Of a stretch of 64,000 nt of DNA, positions 16,934-24,730 are shown in pieces. The notes beneath the pieces are model-generated. The model saw only the letters and a list, made by a program, of their open reading frames with translations, was not told the DNA's origin and did not search any database. Source of the stretch: Streptomyces coacervatus (GTDB taxonomy: Bacteria > Actinomycetota > Actinomycetes > Streptomycetales > Streptomycetaceae); contig NZ_JARHTP010000030.1 in the NCBI RefSeq assembly GCF_029223485.1, positions 40,480 to 104,479 of the forward strand, written 5' to 3'. The position numbers and the translations under genes were made by a program. The first letter of the stretch is position 1. Every line of letters starts with the position of its first letter.

Positions 16934-17179
16934 TCAGTGGGAGGCCGAGGAGTGGAGGAAGGCCGACCAGGTGGTGGGGGAGACGGTGAGGTGGGGGCCG
17001 GTGGGGTTCTTGGAGTCGCGGATGTGGATGGTGTGGGGGCAGGCGGCGACCTCCACGCATTGGCCGCCCTCGCCGTCGCTGTGGCTCGACTTCCGCCAGC
17101 TGTAGGCGACTTCGAGGCAGTCGCCGCCTTCGCCGTCGCTGTAGCTGGACTTGAACCAGGTGAGCTGTTCGTAGTTCAT
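16934..17179 (-). CDS. DUF397 protein with internal duplication
   Basis: The 81-residue protein contains the DUF397 core twice at its start: WFKSSYSDGEGGDCLEVAY and then SWRKSSHSDGEGGQCVEVAA, followed by IHIRDSKNPTGPHLTVSPTT and a WSAFL tail. Usual DUF397 proteins are 60-70 residues with one copy. The ATG overlaps the stop of the WhiJ-like gene by 4 bp (ATGA), so it is translationally coupled. Proteins of this family sit beside WhiJ-like regulators throughout Streptomyces and are thought to be their small partners. Confidence 0.85.
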   Translation of the reverse strand: MNYEQLTWFKSSYSDGEGGDCLEVAYSWRKSSHSDGEGGQCVEVAACPHTIHIRDSKNPTGPHLTVSPTTWSAFLHSSASH

Positions 17180-18093
17180 AGCTCCTCCAGCTTCTTCTCG
17201 ATCAACTTCCGGGACTCAGAAGGAGAGAGTGCCATCGCCCGCATGATCCCATAGCGGTCGGCGATCTTCCGGACCTCCTCCGGATCGGTGATCAGCCGGG
17301 GGTGTCCCTGGGCTTCCGTGTACGCCACCTGTCCGCGCCCCTTGGGCGTCAGCAGGTTGAACGCGCTGCCCAGGTTGGGGTGTTCCTCCACCGCGGTTGG
17401 CATCACCTGAATCTCGACGTTCTGCATCTGTCCAACGCGCAGCAGGCGCCGAAGCTGGTCCGCGTGCACGCGCCGCCCCCCGATCGGACGGTCCAGCACG
17501 ACTTCTTCGATGACGTAGCTCACGATCGGCGCAGGCCGACGCTCGAAGACCTGCTGCCGAGAAAGCCGGTCCGCCACTCGCCTCTCGATCGTCGCCTCGT
17601 CGAGGAACGGCCGCCGCTTTGCGAACACGGCCTGTGCATGGTCCTCGGTCTGGAGCAACCCTTGCACCGCGTGGTTGGCGTAGAAGTGCAGCTCGACGGA
17701 CTCCGCCTCCAGCGCCGCATAACTCCGGTACCACTCCGGATGCCGCGTCCGCGCCTTGCTCATAGCCTTCTCGACATCCGGGATCACCTCCATCAGCAGC
17801 CCGCCCGCATCCAGCAGCGGATCCGCCTTCTCCAGGAACTCCGGCCGGGGAACCCGCACGCCCCGCTCCATCGCCGAGATCTGGTCAGGGCCGTACCCGA
17901 CCATCTGCCCGAACTCCTTCTGCGTCAGCCCCTTCCGCTCGCGCAGCAGCCTGAGCATCTTGCCCAGGGCGCTGAAGAGTTCCGTCGTCCCGTCGGCCTC
18001 CGCGGGCGTCTCCGGCCTCTGCTCCCGTACATCCGTCACGTACGCCACCGCCCTCACACCGTTGTGGTCACGGCCGACCGCCCGACTCCCCAC
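17176..18093 (-). CDS. WhiJ-like XRE regulator with DUF5753 domain
   Basis: The 305-residue protein has an N-terminal XRE helix-turn-helix (LRERKGLTQKEFGQMVGYGP then DQISAMERGVRVP, about residues 50-82) and a long C-terminal DUF5753 domain (about 115-290, with HFYANHAVQGLLQTEDHAQA). This architecture is that of WhiJ and its many paralogues, which act with a DUF397 protein in developmental or antibiotic switches. The GTG at 18093 is taken as start, but in-frame GTG codons downstream are possible because no clear ribosome site is seen. A divergent RsbW-like gene starts 78 bp away. Confidence 0.85.
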   Translation of the reverse strand: MGSRAVGRDHNGVRAVAYVTDVREQRPETPAEADGTTELFSALGKMLRLLRERKGLTQKEFGQMVGYGPDQISAMERGVRVPRPEFLEKADPLLDAGGLLMEVIPDVEKAMSKARTRHPEWYRSYAALEAESVELHFYANHAVQGLLQTEDHAQAVFAKRRPFLDEATIERRVADRLSRQQVFERRPAPIVSYVIEEVVLDRPIGGRRVHADQLRRLLRVGQMQNVEIQVMPTAVEEHPNLGSAFNLLTPKGRGQVAYTEAQGHPRLITDPEEVRKIADRYGIMRAMALSPSESRKLIEKKLEEL

Positions 18094-18171
18094 CCCTCGA
18101 AGCCGTACTGCTACGCAGAGTCGTGCTGTCGCCCCTGGTCAGCGTAAAGACAACCCACCACGCTCAGTCAC

Positions 18172-18615
18172 GTGAACGCCGAAATCTCCACCCCCACAAA
18201 AGCACCCACCGCCGAACTGACCCAGCGCCTCAGCGCAACGCCCCGCGGCGCCCGCCTGGCCCGCCACCTCACCGCAACCCAACTCAGCACCTGGGGCTAC
18301 CCGCACCACACCGACGTGAACGACACCGCCCAACACCTCGTAGCCGAACTCGCCGCCAACGCCGTCACCCACGGCCGCGTACCCGGACGCGACTTCGAGC
18401 TCCGCCTGCTGCTCCTCCCGGAGGACACTCTCCGTATCGAGGTCAGTGACCCGCGCGCAGACCGCCGACTACGCTTCGCCAACGACCCGGACGGCGAGGG
18501 TGGCAGAGGGCTACTGCTCGTGACGCTTCTCGCCCGCACCTGGGGTGTCTCGGACCGCACCGTGGGCAAGACGGTCTGGGCCGAACTCTCCCTCGGTCAT
18601 GGGGATCACGAGTAA
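18172..18615 (+). CDS. Anti-sigma-like ATP-binding protein (HATPase_c, RsbW type)
   Basis: The 147-residue protein has the GHKL ATPase boxes: N box ELAANAVTHG (about residues 60-69), G1 region VSDPRADRRLRF and G2 GRGLLLV (about 113-119). Single-domain proteins like this are RsbW/SpoIIAB relatives that bind ATP and act as anti-sigma kinases, or as partners in abaA/whiJ-type loci. It starts at GTG 18172, divergent from the WhiJ-like gene, and its 3' end overlaps the caspase gene by 10 bp. No cognate sigma factor is adjacent. Confidence 0.82.
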   Translation: MNAEISTPTKAPTAELTQRLSATPRGARLARHLTATQLSTWGYPHHTDVNDTAQHLVAELAANAVTHGRVPGRDFELRLLLLPEDTLRIEVSDPRADRRLRFANDPDGEGGRGLLLVTLLARTWGVSDRTVGKTVWAELSLGHGDHE

Positions 18616-20801
18616 CGGGCGACGTCCCACACCCGTACCGTGCCCTTCTTGTCGGCCGCGGCGAGAGCCTGACCGTCCTCGCTGAACGCGACGCTAGCCA
18701 GGGCGTCGGCTCCGCCGGGCAGGCTGGCCGTGACCTTTCGGGTGGCCGTGTCCCACAGCTGCACGGTCGAGTTGGAGCTAAGGGCGTTCGCCGCGAGGAT
18801 GTTCCCCTTCGGGGCGAACCTGATCGGACTTCCGGCGCCGCCGAGGGACTTGGCGGACTTGTCCGTGCCGATGTCCCACAGCTGTAGGCCCGTACTGTCC
18901 GTGAAGGCGAAGAGCTTGCTGTCGGGGCTGAACGCGCCGCCGCTGCCGTTGAGGGTGGTGATCACCTTGCCGGTGGCCGTGTTCCACAGCCGGAGCGGCG
19001 CGTCGTCGCCGCCGTCCCACGTGGCGATCGCCTTGCCGTCGGGGCTCGCGGTCATGTAGTAGACGTAGGCTTCCTTGTCCTCGCCGATGGTCCTGATGGT
19101 CTTCCCTGTGGTCACGTTCCACAGCCGTACCGTGTCGTCGGTGCTCGCGGTGATCAGGGTCCCGTCGGGTGTGAAGGCCATGGCCTCGATCCCGTCGGTG
19201 TGGCCGTTGAGGGTGGCCCGGAGCTTGCCGGTCGCGACGTCCCATACGCGTACCGGCACGCTGTGCGGCTGTTGGGTCACCACCATGCTTGCCGTGGCGA
19301 TTGTCCTGCTGTCGGGGCTGAACGCCGTGCTGACGTCGACTTCGCTGCCGAGGCCGATGGTCTTGCCCGTGGCGATGTTCCGCAGCCGGACCTTGAGTTG
19401 GTCGGTCTGGGTGGCGAGAGTCTTCCCGTCAGGGCTGAACTCGCCGAGTATCTGGTGGGTGAGGACGGTGGCGGGCTGCGTCATGCCTCCCTGCCACAGC
19501 CGTACGGTCTTGCCGTCACCCGTGGCGAGAGTCTTGCCGTCGGGGCTGAACTCGACCTGCGTACCGGCCCCGTCGAGGGTCTTGCCGGGCACGGGACGAC
19601 TTCCTTCGGCCACCGCGCTGGAGCCGTGCGAAGAGGAGCCGTCGCCCTTTCCGGAGTCGATGAGAATCACCGTGACCACGGTGGCCAACGCCACCACCAG
19701 GGCGGTGACAGCCGGGGCGACGATCCCGGTACGGCGGCTACGGGGGACGCGGGGTGCACTCGTGGGCGCCGGTTCGGGCGGAGGCTCGGACGGCCGTTCA
19801 GGTACTGGCACCGGTGGCTGCTCCACCGCGACCGCGACCGCCACCGCCGGTTCGGGCCCGGCGGTCAGCGACCGAAGCGCTTCGGCCGCCCCCGCCGACA
19901 CCGACTTGCTGTCGTCGTCGGCGAGTCCGCCCAGCTCCTCCAGCACAGCCGCCCGCACCCGTTCGTTGCCGATGCGGTGCAGCCGCGCGAGCCCTTCGAT
20001 CCCGCCGAGCCGGTCACCGGCCAGCGGGCTGTCGACGGCGTTGCGCAGGTAGCCGGGGAGGGTCCAGTTGATGTTGCCGGCGATGACCGTACGGCCCTCG
20101 ACGTCGGCCTGCTTCTTCGGCCGCTGCTGAGGCATCTCGGCCACGACCCGGTCGTACACATAGCTGTAGAGCTCGTCGAGGGTGATGTCCCCGTCGCCGT
20201 CGAGGTCCGCGCCGCCGTCGCGCAGGCCTTCGACCAGGTAGCGGGTGAACACCGACTGGGCCGCGTGCCCCTGCGCCCGGTCGCCCTCGAAGGAGTACTG
20301 CGTCGCGTCCGATGCCGTCAGCACCGTACGGCCGCGGCCCCCGAAGCGCTCCAGGGTCTGTACCGAGGTGTCTCCCTTGGTGGGCCGGCGCCCGAACGCC
20401 CCGCTGTAGCAGCAGTCGAGGATCAGCACCTTCTGCCGGGAGCGGCAGCTCTCCATCGCCTGGCTGATCTGTTCGTCGGACAGCGCGCTGAACAGCAGGC
20501 CGTCGGGCCGGGAGTTGGCCATCGCCAGATACAGCCGGCCCTCCTCGTCCTTGAGGCCGTGGCCCGTGAAGTAGAGGAGGGTGAGATCGTCGCCGCGGCG
20601 GCCCCGGTAGAAGTCGCCGATGGCCTCGCCGACGACGTGGTGCGGCTGGTTGAGGAGGGTGGTCACTTCGAAACCGGCGATGTCGGGGTCCCGCAGCACC
20701 GCGGCGAGCGCCTCCGCGTCGTGGGCGGGAGACGTCAGCTGCCGCAGGCCGGGGTCCTGGTACTCGTAGGTGGCGATGAGCAGCGCGAAGCGGCGTCCCA
20801 T
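18606..20801 (-). CDS. Caspase-family peptidase with EF-hand, transmembrane helix and C-terminal WD40 repeats
   Basis: The 731-residue protein has an N-terminal C14 caspase-like domain (residues 1-245) with catalytic His81 in YFTGHG and Cys131 in DCCYSG. A canonical 12-residue EF-hand loop DLDGDGDITLDE sits at 199-210, suggesting calcium control. Residues 265-312 look helical and HEAT-like. A Pro-rich linker precedes one transmembrane helix (about 359-381). The rest is at least seven WD40-like units with FSPDGKTLAT and VRLW signatures, probably a beta-propeller outside the membrane. It follows the EACC1-like gene by 2 bp in one operon. A regulated protease or cell-death effector is likely; the target is unknown. 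Confidence 0.88.
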   Translation of the reverse strand: MGRRFALLIATYEYQDPGLRQLTSPAHDAEALAAVLRDPDIAGFEVTTLLNQPHHVVGEAIGDFYRGRRGDDLTLLYFTGHGLKDEEGRLYLAMANSRPDGLLFSALSDEQISQAMESCRSRQKVLILDCCYSGAFGRRPTKGDTSVQTLERFGGRGRTVLTASDATQYSFEGDRAQGHAAQSVFTRYLVEGLRDGGADLDGDGDITLDELYSYVYDRVVAEMPQQRPKKQADVEGRTVIAGNINWTLPGYLRNAVDSPLAGDRLGGIEGLARLHRIGNERVRAAVLEELGGLADDDSKSVSAGAAEALRSLTAGPEPAVAVAVAVEQPPVPVPERPSEPPPEPAPTSAPRVPRSRRTGIVAPAVTALVVALATVVTVILIDSGKGDGSSSHGSSAVAEGSRPVPGKTLDGAGTQVEFSPDGKTLATGDGKTVRLWQGGMTQPATVLTHQILGEFSPDGKTLATQTDQLKVRLRNIATGKTIGLGSEVDVSTAFSPDSRTIATASMVVTQQPHSVPVRVWDVATGKLRATLNGHTDGIEAMAFTPDGTLITASTDDTVRLWNVTTGKTIRTIGEDKEAYVYYMTASPDGKAIATWDGGDDAPLRLWNTATGKVITTLNGSGGAFSPDSKLFAFTDSTGLQLWDIGTDKSAKSLGGAGSPIRFAPKGNILAANALSSNSTVQLWDTATRKVTASLPGGADALASVAFSEDGQALAAADKKGTVRVWDVARYS

Positions 20802-20803
20802 GG

Positions 20804-21193
20804 TCAGCCGCCCGAGTGCTTGCGGATCAACGCCTCGATCAGGGCCTGGCGTTCGGCGTCGGTCGCCCGCTCCAGCTCGATCGAGTCGTCGCCGATGGTC
20901 ACCTTCACCCGGTGCTGTGCCGTGCTCCTGGCCAGGTAGTCGCGCACGGTGTCGATGAGCGCGGTGAACACGCCGCCGGAGGCGCTGAGCGCCACGACGA
21001 TCGCGCCCACGGTGACCGCGTCGGTGCCCTTCGCGCCGGGCGGCGGCGGGGCCCCGGCCTCGAAACGCACCGACTCGACGTCCAGAGCGGCGACTTCGGC
21101 CCGCAACCGCCGGACCACCCGCTCGCCCGCCTCCGGATCGAGCTCCGGGTCGGGCGTCACGACCAGAGCCACATTCACCGAACCGTCGGCCAT
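20804..21193 (-). CDS. EACC1-like effector-associated protein
   Basis: The 129-residue protein has an N-terminal beta/alpha half (VNVALVVTPDPELDPEAGER), a hydrophobic glycine-rich segment (VGAIVVALSASGGVFTALID, about residues 62-81) and a C-terminal strand motif VKVTIGDDSIELERATDAER. I recognise this as the effector-associated constant component 1 type described in bacterial conflict systems, where a constant small protein travels with changing effectors such as caspases. ATG 21193 has GGGGAG just upstream. The next start (caspase) is 2 bp after its stop, so both are made together. Confidence 0.72.
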   Translation of the reverse strand: MADGSVNVALVVTPDPELDPEAGERVVRRLRAEVAALDVESVRFEAGAPPPPGAKGTDAVTVGAIVVALSASGGVFTALIDTVRDYLARSTAQHRVKVTIGDDSIELERATDAERQALIEALIRKHSGG

Positions 21194-21336
21194 GTCTCCC
21201 CCCGATGGAGATTCGTCCCCAAACCTGTGGAGCACAGTGTGGCGCCGATCGACCACGGACGGTGGTGGATTACGCGGACCGGATCCCGAAGAGTGAGGAA
21301 CGCGTCCCGAAGAGTGAGCACCTGGATCCCGAAGAG

Positions 21337-22251
21337 TTACGGCCGTGCACATGAGCTCCCCGCCGCCCGCCCCCGCCCCTCCGCCACCGTGTCCGCGAAC
21401 GCCCGCGCCGCCGGACTGAGCGCATCCCACCGCCGTACGGCCCACCCCACCCGCAGCCCCCGCAACGCAGGCACCGGAATCAGCCGCAACGCCCCCTCGC
21501 CCGGAACCGCCAGCCCCGACAGTGCGGGCACGACCGCCCGCCCCACCCCCAACTCGGCGAGCAGCAGGGCCGTGTCCCAGTCGGCGATGCTGGTGTCGCC
21601 GCCCAGTCGCACCCCCAACTCCTCGCAGGCGGCGTCGAGTTGAAGGGCGGAGGCGGAGTTGGGCGGCAGCCGGATCACCCGCAGGCCTTCCAGCTCCCCG
21701 GCCGCCAGTGACTCCCGCCCCGCCAGCGGATCGTCCTCCCGCACCGCCAGCACCCACGGCAGCTCCGCCACCGCCCGCTGCTCGATGCCCCGCGCGGGCG
21801 GGCCGAGCGTGATCCATGCCAGGTCCAGCGTGCCGTCGGTCAGCGCCTCAAAGCTGCCGCGGCCCGAACTCACCGTGCGGAACTCCAGGTTGACCTTGGG
21901 GTGGCGGCGCCGGAACTCCACCACCGCGTCCGACATGAAGTGCCGTACCGTCGTCGCCCCGGTCGCCACCCGCACGTACCCGCTCTCGCCGTCCACCAGG
22001 TCGCGGAGTTGTCGCAGGGCCAGGTCGAGTCCCGAGAGCCCCTCGGTCGCCGCCGCCTCCAGCACGCGCCCCGCCGCCGTCGCCGCGACCCCCCGCGCCT
22101 GCCGCTCCAGCAGTGCGACTCCGGTCTCCCGCTCCAGCCGCTTGACGTGCTGACTCACCGCCGACTGGGTACAGCCCAGCTCCCGGGCCACCGCACTGAG
22201 GCTCCCGGCCCGGCACACCGCCACGAACACCCGCAGGTCATCCAGCGTCAT
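21337..22251 (-). CDS. LysR-family transcriptional regulator
   Basis: The 304-residue protein has an N-terminal winged HTH (LRVFVAVCRAGSLSAVAREL then GCTQSAVSQHVKRLE, about residues 5-40) and a periplasmic-binding-protein-like effector domain (about 88-290). LysR proteins usually activate a divergent gene and repress themselves; the divergent neighbour here is a DUF6817-like gene. ATG 22251 is chosen because the conserved TLDDLRVFV begins there; a longer upstream frame crosses the regulatory region. CCAAGG palindromes lie just upstream. Confidence 0.87.
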   Translation of the reverse strand: MTLDDLRVFVAVCRAGSLSAVARELGCTQSAVSQHVKRLERETGVALLERQARGVAATAAGRVLEAAATEGLSGLDLALRQLRDLVDGESGYVRVATGATTVRHFMSDAVVEFRRRHPKVNLEFRTVSSGRGSFEALTDGTLDLAWITLGPPARGIEQRAVAELPWVLAVREDDPLAGRESLAAGELEGLRVIRLPPNSASALQLDAACEELGVRLGGDTSIADWDTALLLAELGVGRAVVPALSGLAVPGEGALRLIPVPALRGLRVGWAVRRWDALSPAARAFADTVAEGRGRAAGSSCARP

Positions 22252-22256
22252 AACAT

Positions 22257-22297
22257 CCAAGGTAATCCTTGGAGTTGGCGATAAATACCAAGGATTG
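22257..22297. promoter_or_regulatory. CCAAGG operator cluster of the LysR gene
   Basis: A perfect inverted repeat CCAAGG-TAAT-CCTTGG (22257-22272) ends 6 bp before the LysR start, and a third half-site, CCAAGG, is at 22288-22293. On the minus strand TATTTAT between them could be the -10 box. The layout fits LysR autoregulation. Confidence 0.5.
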
Positions 22298-22444
22298 ACT
22301 GCGCCCGCATCCCCGTACGACGATCTCCCACAGGGCAGCCCAGGCGGCAACCCGCTCCACACCCTCCAGCCGATGTCCGGACCAGGCGGGGGAGTCGGAG
22401 CGGGTGCCGACCACTCGGGACCCGTCGCCGAAGGGAGCCGGGCA

Positions 22445-23005
22445 GTGCAGATCACGTCCATCGTTCGAGCCGAGGCACTCCTACGACGGCTCGGCGCCGA
22501 TACCGCCCCGCACCCCGGCGGCCTGCTCCTCGCCCACCTCGACCGGGTCCGCACCCGCCTCGCCCTCTGGCGCGCCCGCCCCGCCCTGCAACTCGCAGGC
22601 CTGTGCCACGCCGCCTACGGCACCGACGGCTTCCCCGCCGCCCTGCTCCCGCTCGACCGACGTGCCGAACTGGCCACGGCGATCGGCCCGGACGCCGAGG
22701 CGATCGTGTACTTCTACGGGAGCTGCGACCGCAAGGCCACCTACCCCTGTCTCGCGGGCCCCGGCTCCGCCGCGGTCTTCTCCTTCCGCGACCGCTTCAC
22801 CGGCCGGACCTACGTCCCCGACCTCTGCCTCCGCCAGGACTTCGCCGAACTGACCGCGGCCAACGAACTCGACCTCGCCCGCCGGGACCGCGCCTTCCGC
22901 GACCGCTGGGCCCCGGACCTCCTCGCCCTGTTCACCCGCCTCCGCCCCCTCCTGAGCGCCCCGGCCTGGCAGGACTGCCTCGCGGTGCTGGGGCCCCGGC
23001 CCTGA
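22445..23005 (+). CDS. DUF6817-like protein (possible HD-type fold)
   Basis: The 186-residue protein contains HPGGLLLAHLDRVRTRLALW and LQLAGLCHAAYGTDGF, which resemble DUF6817, a family with an HD-like His-Asp arrangement that may bind metal. Cys in YFYGSCDRKATYPC are further candidates. The start is GTG 22445, chosen because GAAGGGAG sits exactly 7 nt upstream; earlier in-frame starts (22373 ATG, 22295 TTG) lack a ribosome site. It is divergent from the LysR gene, which may control it. Enzymatic activity is not established. Confidence 0.65.
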   Translation: MQITSIVRAEALLRRLGADTAPHPGGLLLAHLDRVRTRLALWRARPALQLAGLCHAAYGTDGFPAALLPLDRRAELATAIGPDAEAIVYFYGSCDRKATYPCLAGPGSAAVFSFRDRFTGRTYVPDLCLRQDFAELTAANELDLARRDRAFRDRWAPDLLALFTRLRPLLSAPAWQDCLAVLGPRP

Positions 23006-23045
23006 GGTTGGTTACAGGCAACTCAGGCCAGGGCATGAGGAGTTG

Positions 23046-23546
23046 GTGACATCCGAACCGGCTGCCCCCGACGGGGATCCCGCCTCCACGGAAGCGCCCG
23101 CGCCCTCACCCGAACTGCTCGACCTCTACAAGATGGCCGTCGAGATGGCGGACCGGGTCTCCGCCCGGCGCGGCGCCGCGAACGCCTTCTTCCTCTCGGT
23201 TCAGACGGCTCTCCTCGGCGCGACGGGCATCACCGTCACGGACAACCAGAACGTGCCGTGGTGGGCAGCGCTCGTACTGGGGCTCGCCGGAATCTCCATC
23301 TCCCTGGTCTGGTGGCTCCAGTTACGCAGTTACCGCGTACTCAGCACCGCGAAATTCGACATCATCAATGCCGTCGAACCGCGACTGCCGCTCCAGGTCT
23401 TCAGCGCGGAGTGGAAGATCCTGACAAGGAACTCCGGCGGACCGTGGTGGACCAAATACACGGAGTTGGGGGCCACTGAGCGCAAAGTCCCCTGGGTATT
23501 TGCCGCATTGCACGCAGGTCTGGTCATCGGCATACTCTGCACGTGA
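23046..23546 (+). CDS. Small two-to-three-helix membrane protein (RipA-like family)
   Basis: The protein of about 166 residues has a soluble helix LLDLYKMAVEMADRVSARRG followed by membrane helices (about residues 48-66, 74-93 and 148-165). The layout matches what is annotated in Streptomyces as RipA-family octameric membrane protein; I hold this family name with moderate confidence. GTG 23046 is chosen with GAGGAG close upstream, and TTG 23043 is an alternative. Codon 93 is TTA (23322-23324), so translation would depend on the bldA tRNA. The stop overlaps the next GTG by 4 bp. Confidence 0.6.
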   Translation: MTSEPAAPDGDPASTEAPAPSPELLDLYKMAVEMADRVSARRGAANAFFLSVQTALLGATGITVTDNQNVPWWAALVLGLAGISISLVWWLQLRSYRVLSTAKFDIINAVEPRLPLQVFSAEWKILTRNSGGPWWTKYTELGATERKVPWVFAALHAGLVIGILCT

Positions 23547-23860
23547 GTTATCTGCGCGCGGACGCCGGTCTGATCCGCGAACTTCTGCCGCCGGAGGCCC
23601 GGCCGCCGTCGGACGCCGACGACCTCTTCCTTCTCTACGCCGTCCTCATGCGGGCCAAGGGCGAACAGGTCACCGCGGCCGATGTCCACGACGCCTGGGC
23701 CGCCTGGACCCAGACCCGGAATCCGGACCACGCCGCCCTGATCCCCTTCGACGAGCTCTCCCCGGCCACCCAACGCGAGGACGAGCCCTACGTACAGGCC
23801 ATTCACGCCGCGGCCCGGGCCCGAACGAAAGAAACGAAAGAAACGAAAGACAGGCCGTAG
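23543..23860 (+). CDS. Small conserved protein coupled to the membrane protein (DUF7701-like)
   Basis: The 105-residue soluble protein starts MSYLRADAGLIRELLPPEAR and contains DLFLLYAVLMRAKGEQVTAA and ALIPFDELSPATQREDEPYV. I believe it is of the DUF7701 type, but am not certain. It starts at GTG 23543, overlapping the upstream stop (GTGA), so the two are co-translated. The C-terminal tail KETKETK comes from a 9-bp tandem repeat. No function is known; the coupling suggests it serves the membrane protein. Confidence 0.65.
   Translation: MSYLRADAGLIRELLPPEARPPSDADDLFLLYAVLMRAKGEQVTAADVHDAWAAWTQTRNPDHAALIPFDELSPATQREDEPYVQAIHAAARARTKETKETKDRP
23826..23852. repeat. 9-bp tandem repeat, three units, at the 3' end of a coding region
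   Basis: CGAAAGAAA occurs at 23826 and 23835 with a third variant, CGAAAGACA, at 23844. It encodes the Thr-Lys-Glu repeats at the end of the small coupled protein and ends 6 bp before its stop. Confidence 0.6.
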
Positions 23861-23916
23861 AACCGCGCTTTCCCAGGTGGCGTGGAAATCACCTATGGCT
23901 TGAAGTTCTTCCCGTA

Positions 23917-23944
23917 TGTCTCCTATCTCCTATCTCCTGTCTCC
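23917..23944. repeat. 7-bp tandem repeat, four units, over the methyltransferase stop
   Basis: TGTCTCC, TATCTCC, TATCTCC and TGTCTCC follow one another without gaps. The minus-strand methyltransferase stop codon (23930-23932) is inside the array, so a change in repeat number would alter the protein's last residues. Confidence 0.65.
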
Positions 23945-24613
23945 GGGAAATCCGGCCGCCGGCTGGGCGCGCGGTCTGCGCGCGATCAGACAGGCCTGCG
24001 GGACCGGCTCCGCGAGTGCTTCGTCCGCCTCGCGCACGGTCCGGGAGACGAGTGCGAATCCTGCCGCCGTGAGCAGGTCCGCCATGTGCTCCGGGCGGCG
24101 TCGCTGGAAGTCCAGCGAGACCGGGCGGCCCCACGGGTTGTCGTACCGGCGTGGCGCATCCCCGGCCTGGAAGGCGAGCAGGAGGTGGCCGCCCGGGGCC
24201 AGGACGCGGTGGAACTCGGCGAAGAGGGCCGGGAGCCGGTCCGCCGGGGTGTGGATGGAGGAGTACCAGGAGACGGCCCCCGCGAGCGTGCCGTCGGGGA
24301 TGTCCAGATCCAGCATGGAGCCCTGCTCGAAGCGCAGGCCGGGGTTCTCCCGGCGGGCGATGGCGAGCATCCCCTCCGACAGGTCGAGCCCGAAGACCGA
24401 CAGGCCGAGCGAGGCGAGGAGCGCGGTGGTCCGCCCCGGGCCGCACCCGAGGTCGGCCACCGGCCCGGCATCGCCCACCAGCTCGGCGTAGGCCGCCAGC
24501 AGGGCCCGCTCCAGCGGCATGCGGGCGAGGTTCTCGCGGAACTGGTCGGCGTAGTCGTCGGCCACGGCGTCGTAGAAGGCACGGGTGGCGGTGAGGAAGT
24601 CGGTGTCGGTCAT
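23930..24613 (-). CDS. Class I SAM-dependent methyltransferase
   Basis: The 227-residue protein has the SAM-binding motif VADLGCGPGRT (about residues 51-61), motif II acidic residue in VFGLDLSEGM and a post-motif HRVLAPGGHLLLAF, typical of Methyltransf_11-type enzymes. The substrate cannot be predicted. ATG 24613 gives the conserved TDFLTATRAFYDAVADDYAD start seen in this family. Its last codons lie in a 7-bp tandem repeat. It is downstream of the cold-shock gene but separated by a terminator-like hairpin. Confidence 0.82.
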   Translation of the reverse strand: MTDTDFLTATRAFYDAVADDYADQFRENLARMPLERALLAAYAELVGDAGPVADLGCGPGRTTALLASLGLSVFGLDLSEGMLAIARRENPGLRFEQGSMLDLDIPDGTLAGAVSWYSSIHTPADRLPALFAEFHRVLAPGGHLLLAFQAGDAPRRYDNPWGRPVSLDFQRRRPEHMADLLTAAGFALVSRTVREADEALAEPVPQACLIARRPRAQPAAGFPGDRR

Positions 24614-24649
24614 GCCGGGGGACGCTACCGACAGGCACTGACAAAGGCA

Positions 24650-24680
24650 GGAGCCCCGCTGCCTTGCGGCGCGGGGCTCC
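24650..24680 (-). terminator. Hairpin terminator after the cold-shock gene
   Basis: GGAGCCCCGC (24650-24659) pairs with GCGGGGCTCC (24671-24680) as a perfect 10-bp stem. On the minus strand it lies about 50 bp after the cold-shock stop and is followed by TGCCTTTGT, a short T-rich run. Confidence 0.65.
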
Positions 24681-24730
24681 TTGGGTACTGCTCTCAGTTC
24701 CGGATCAAAGCACCAGGCTCCGAGACCGAA

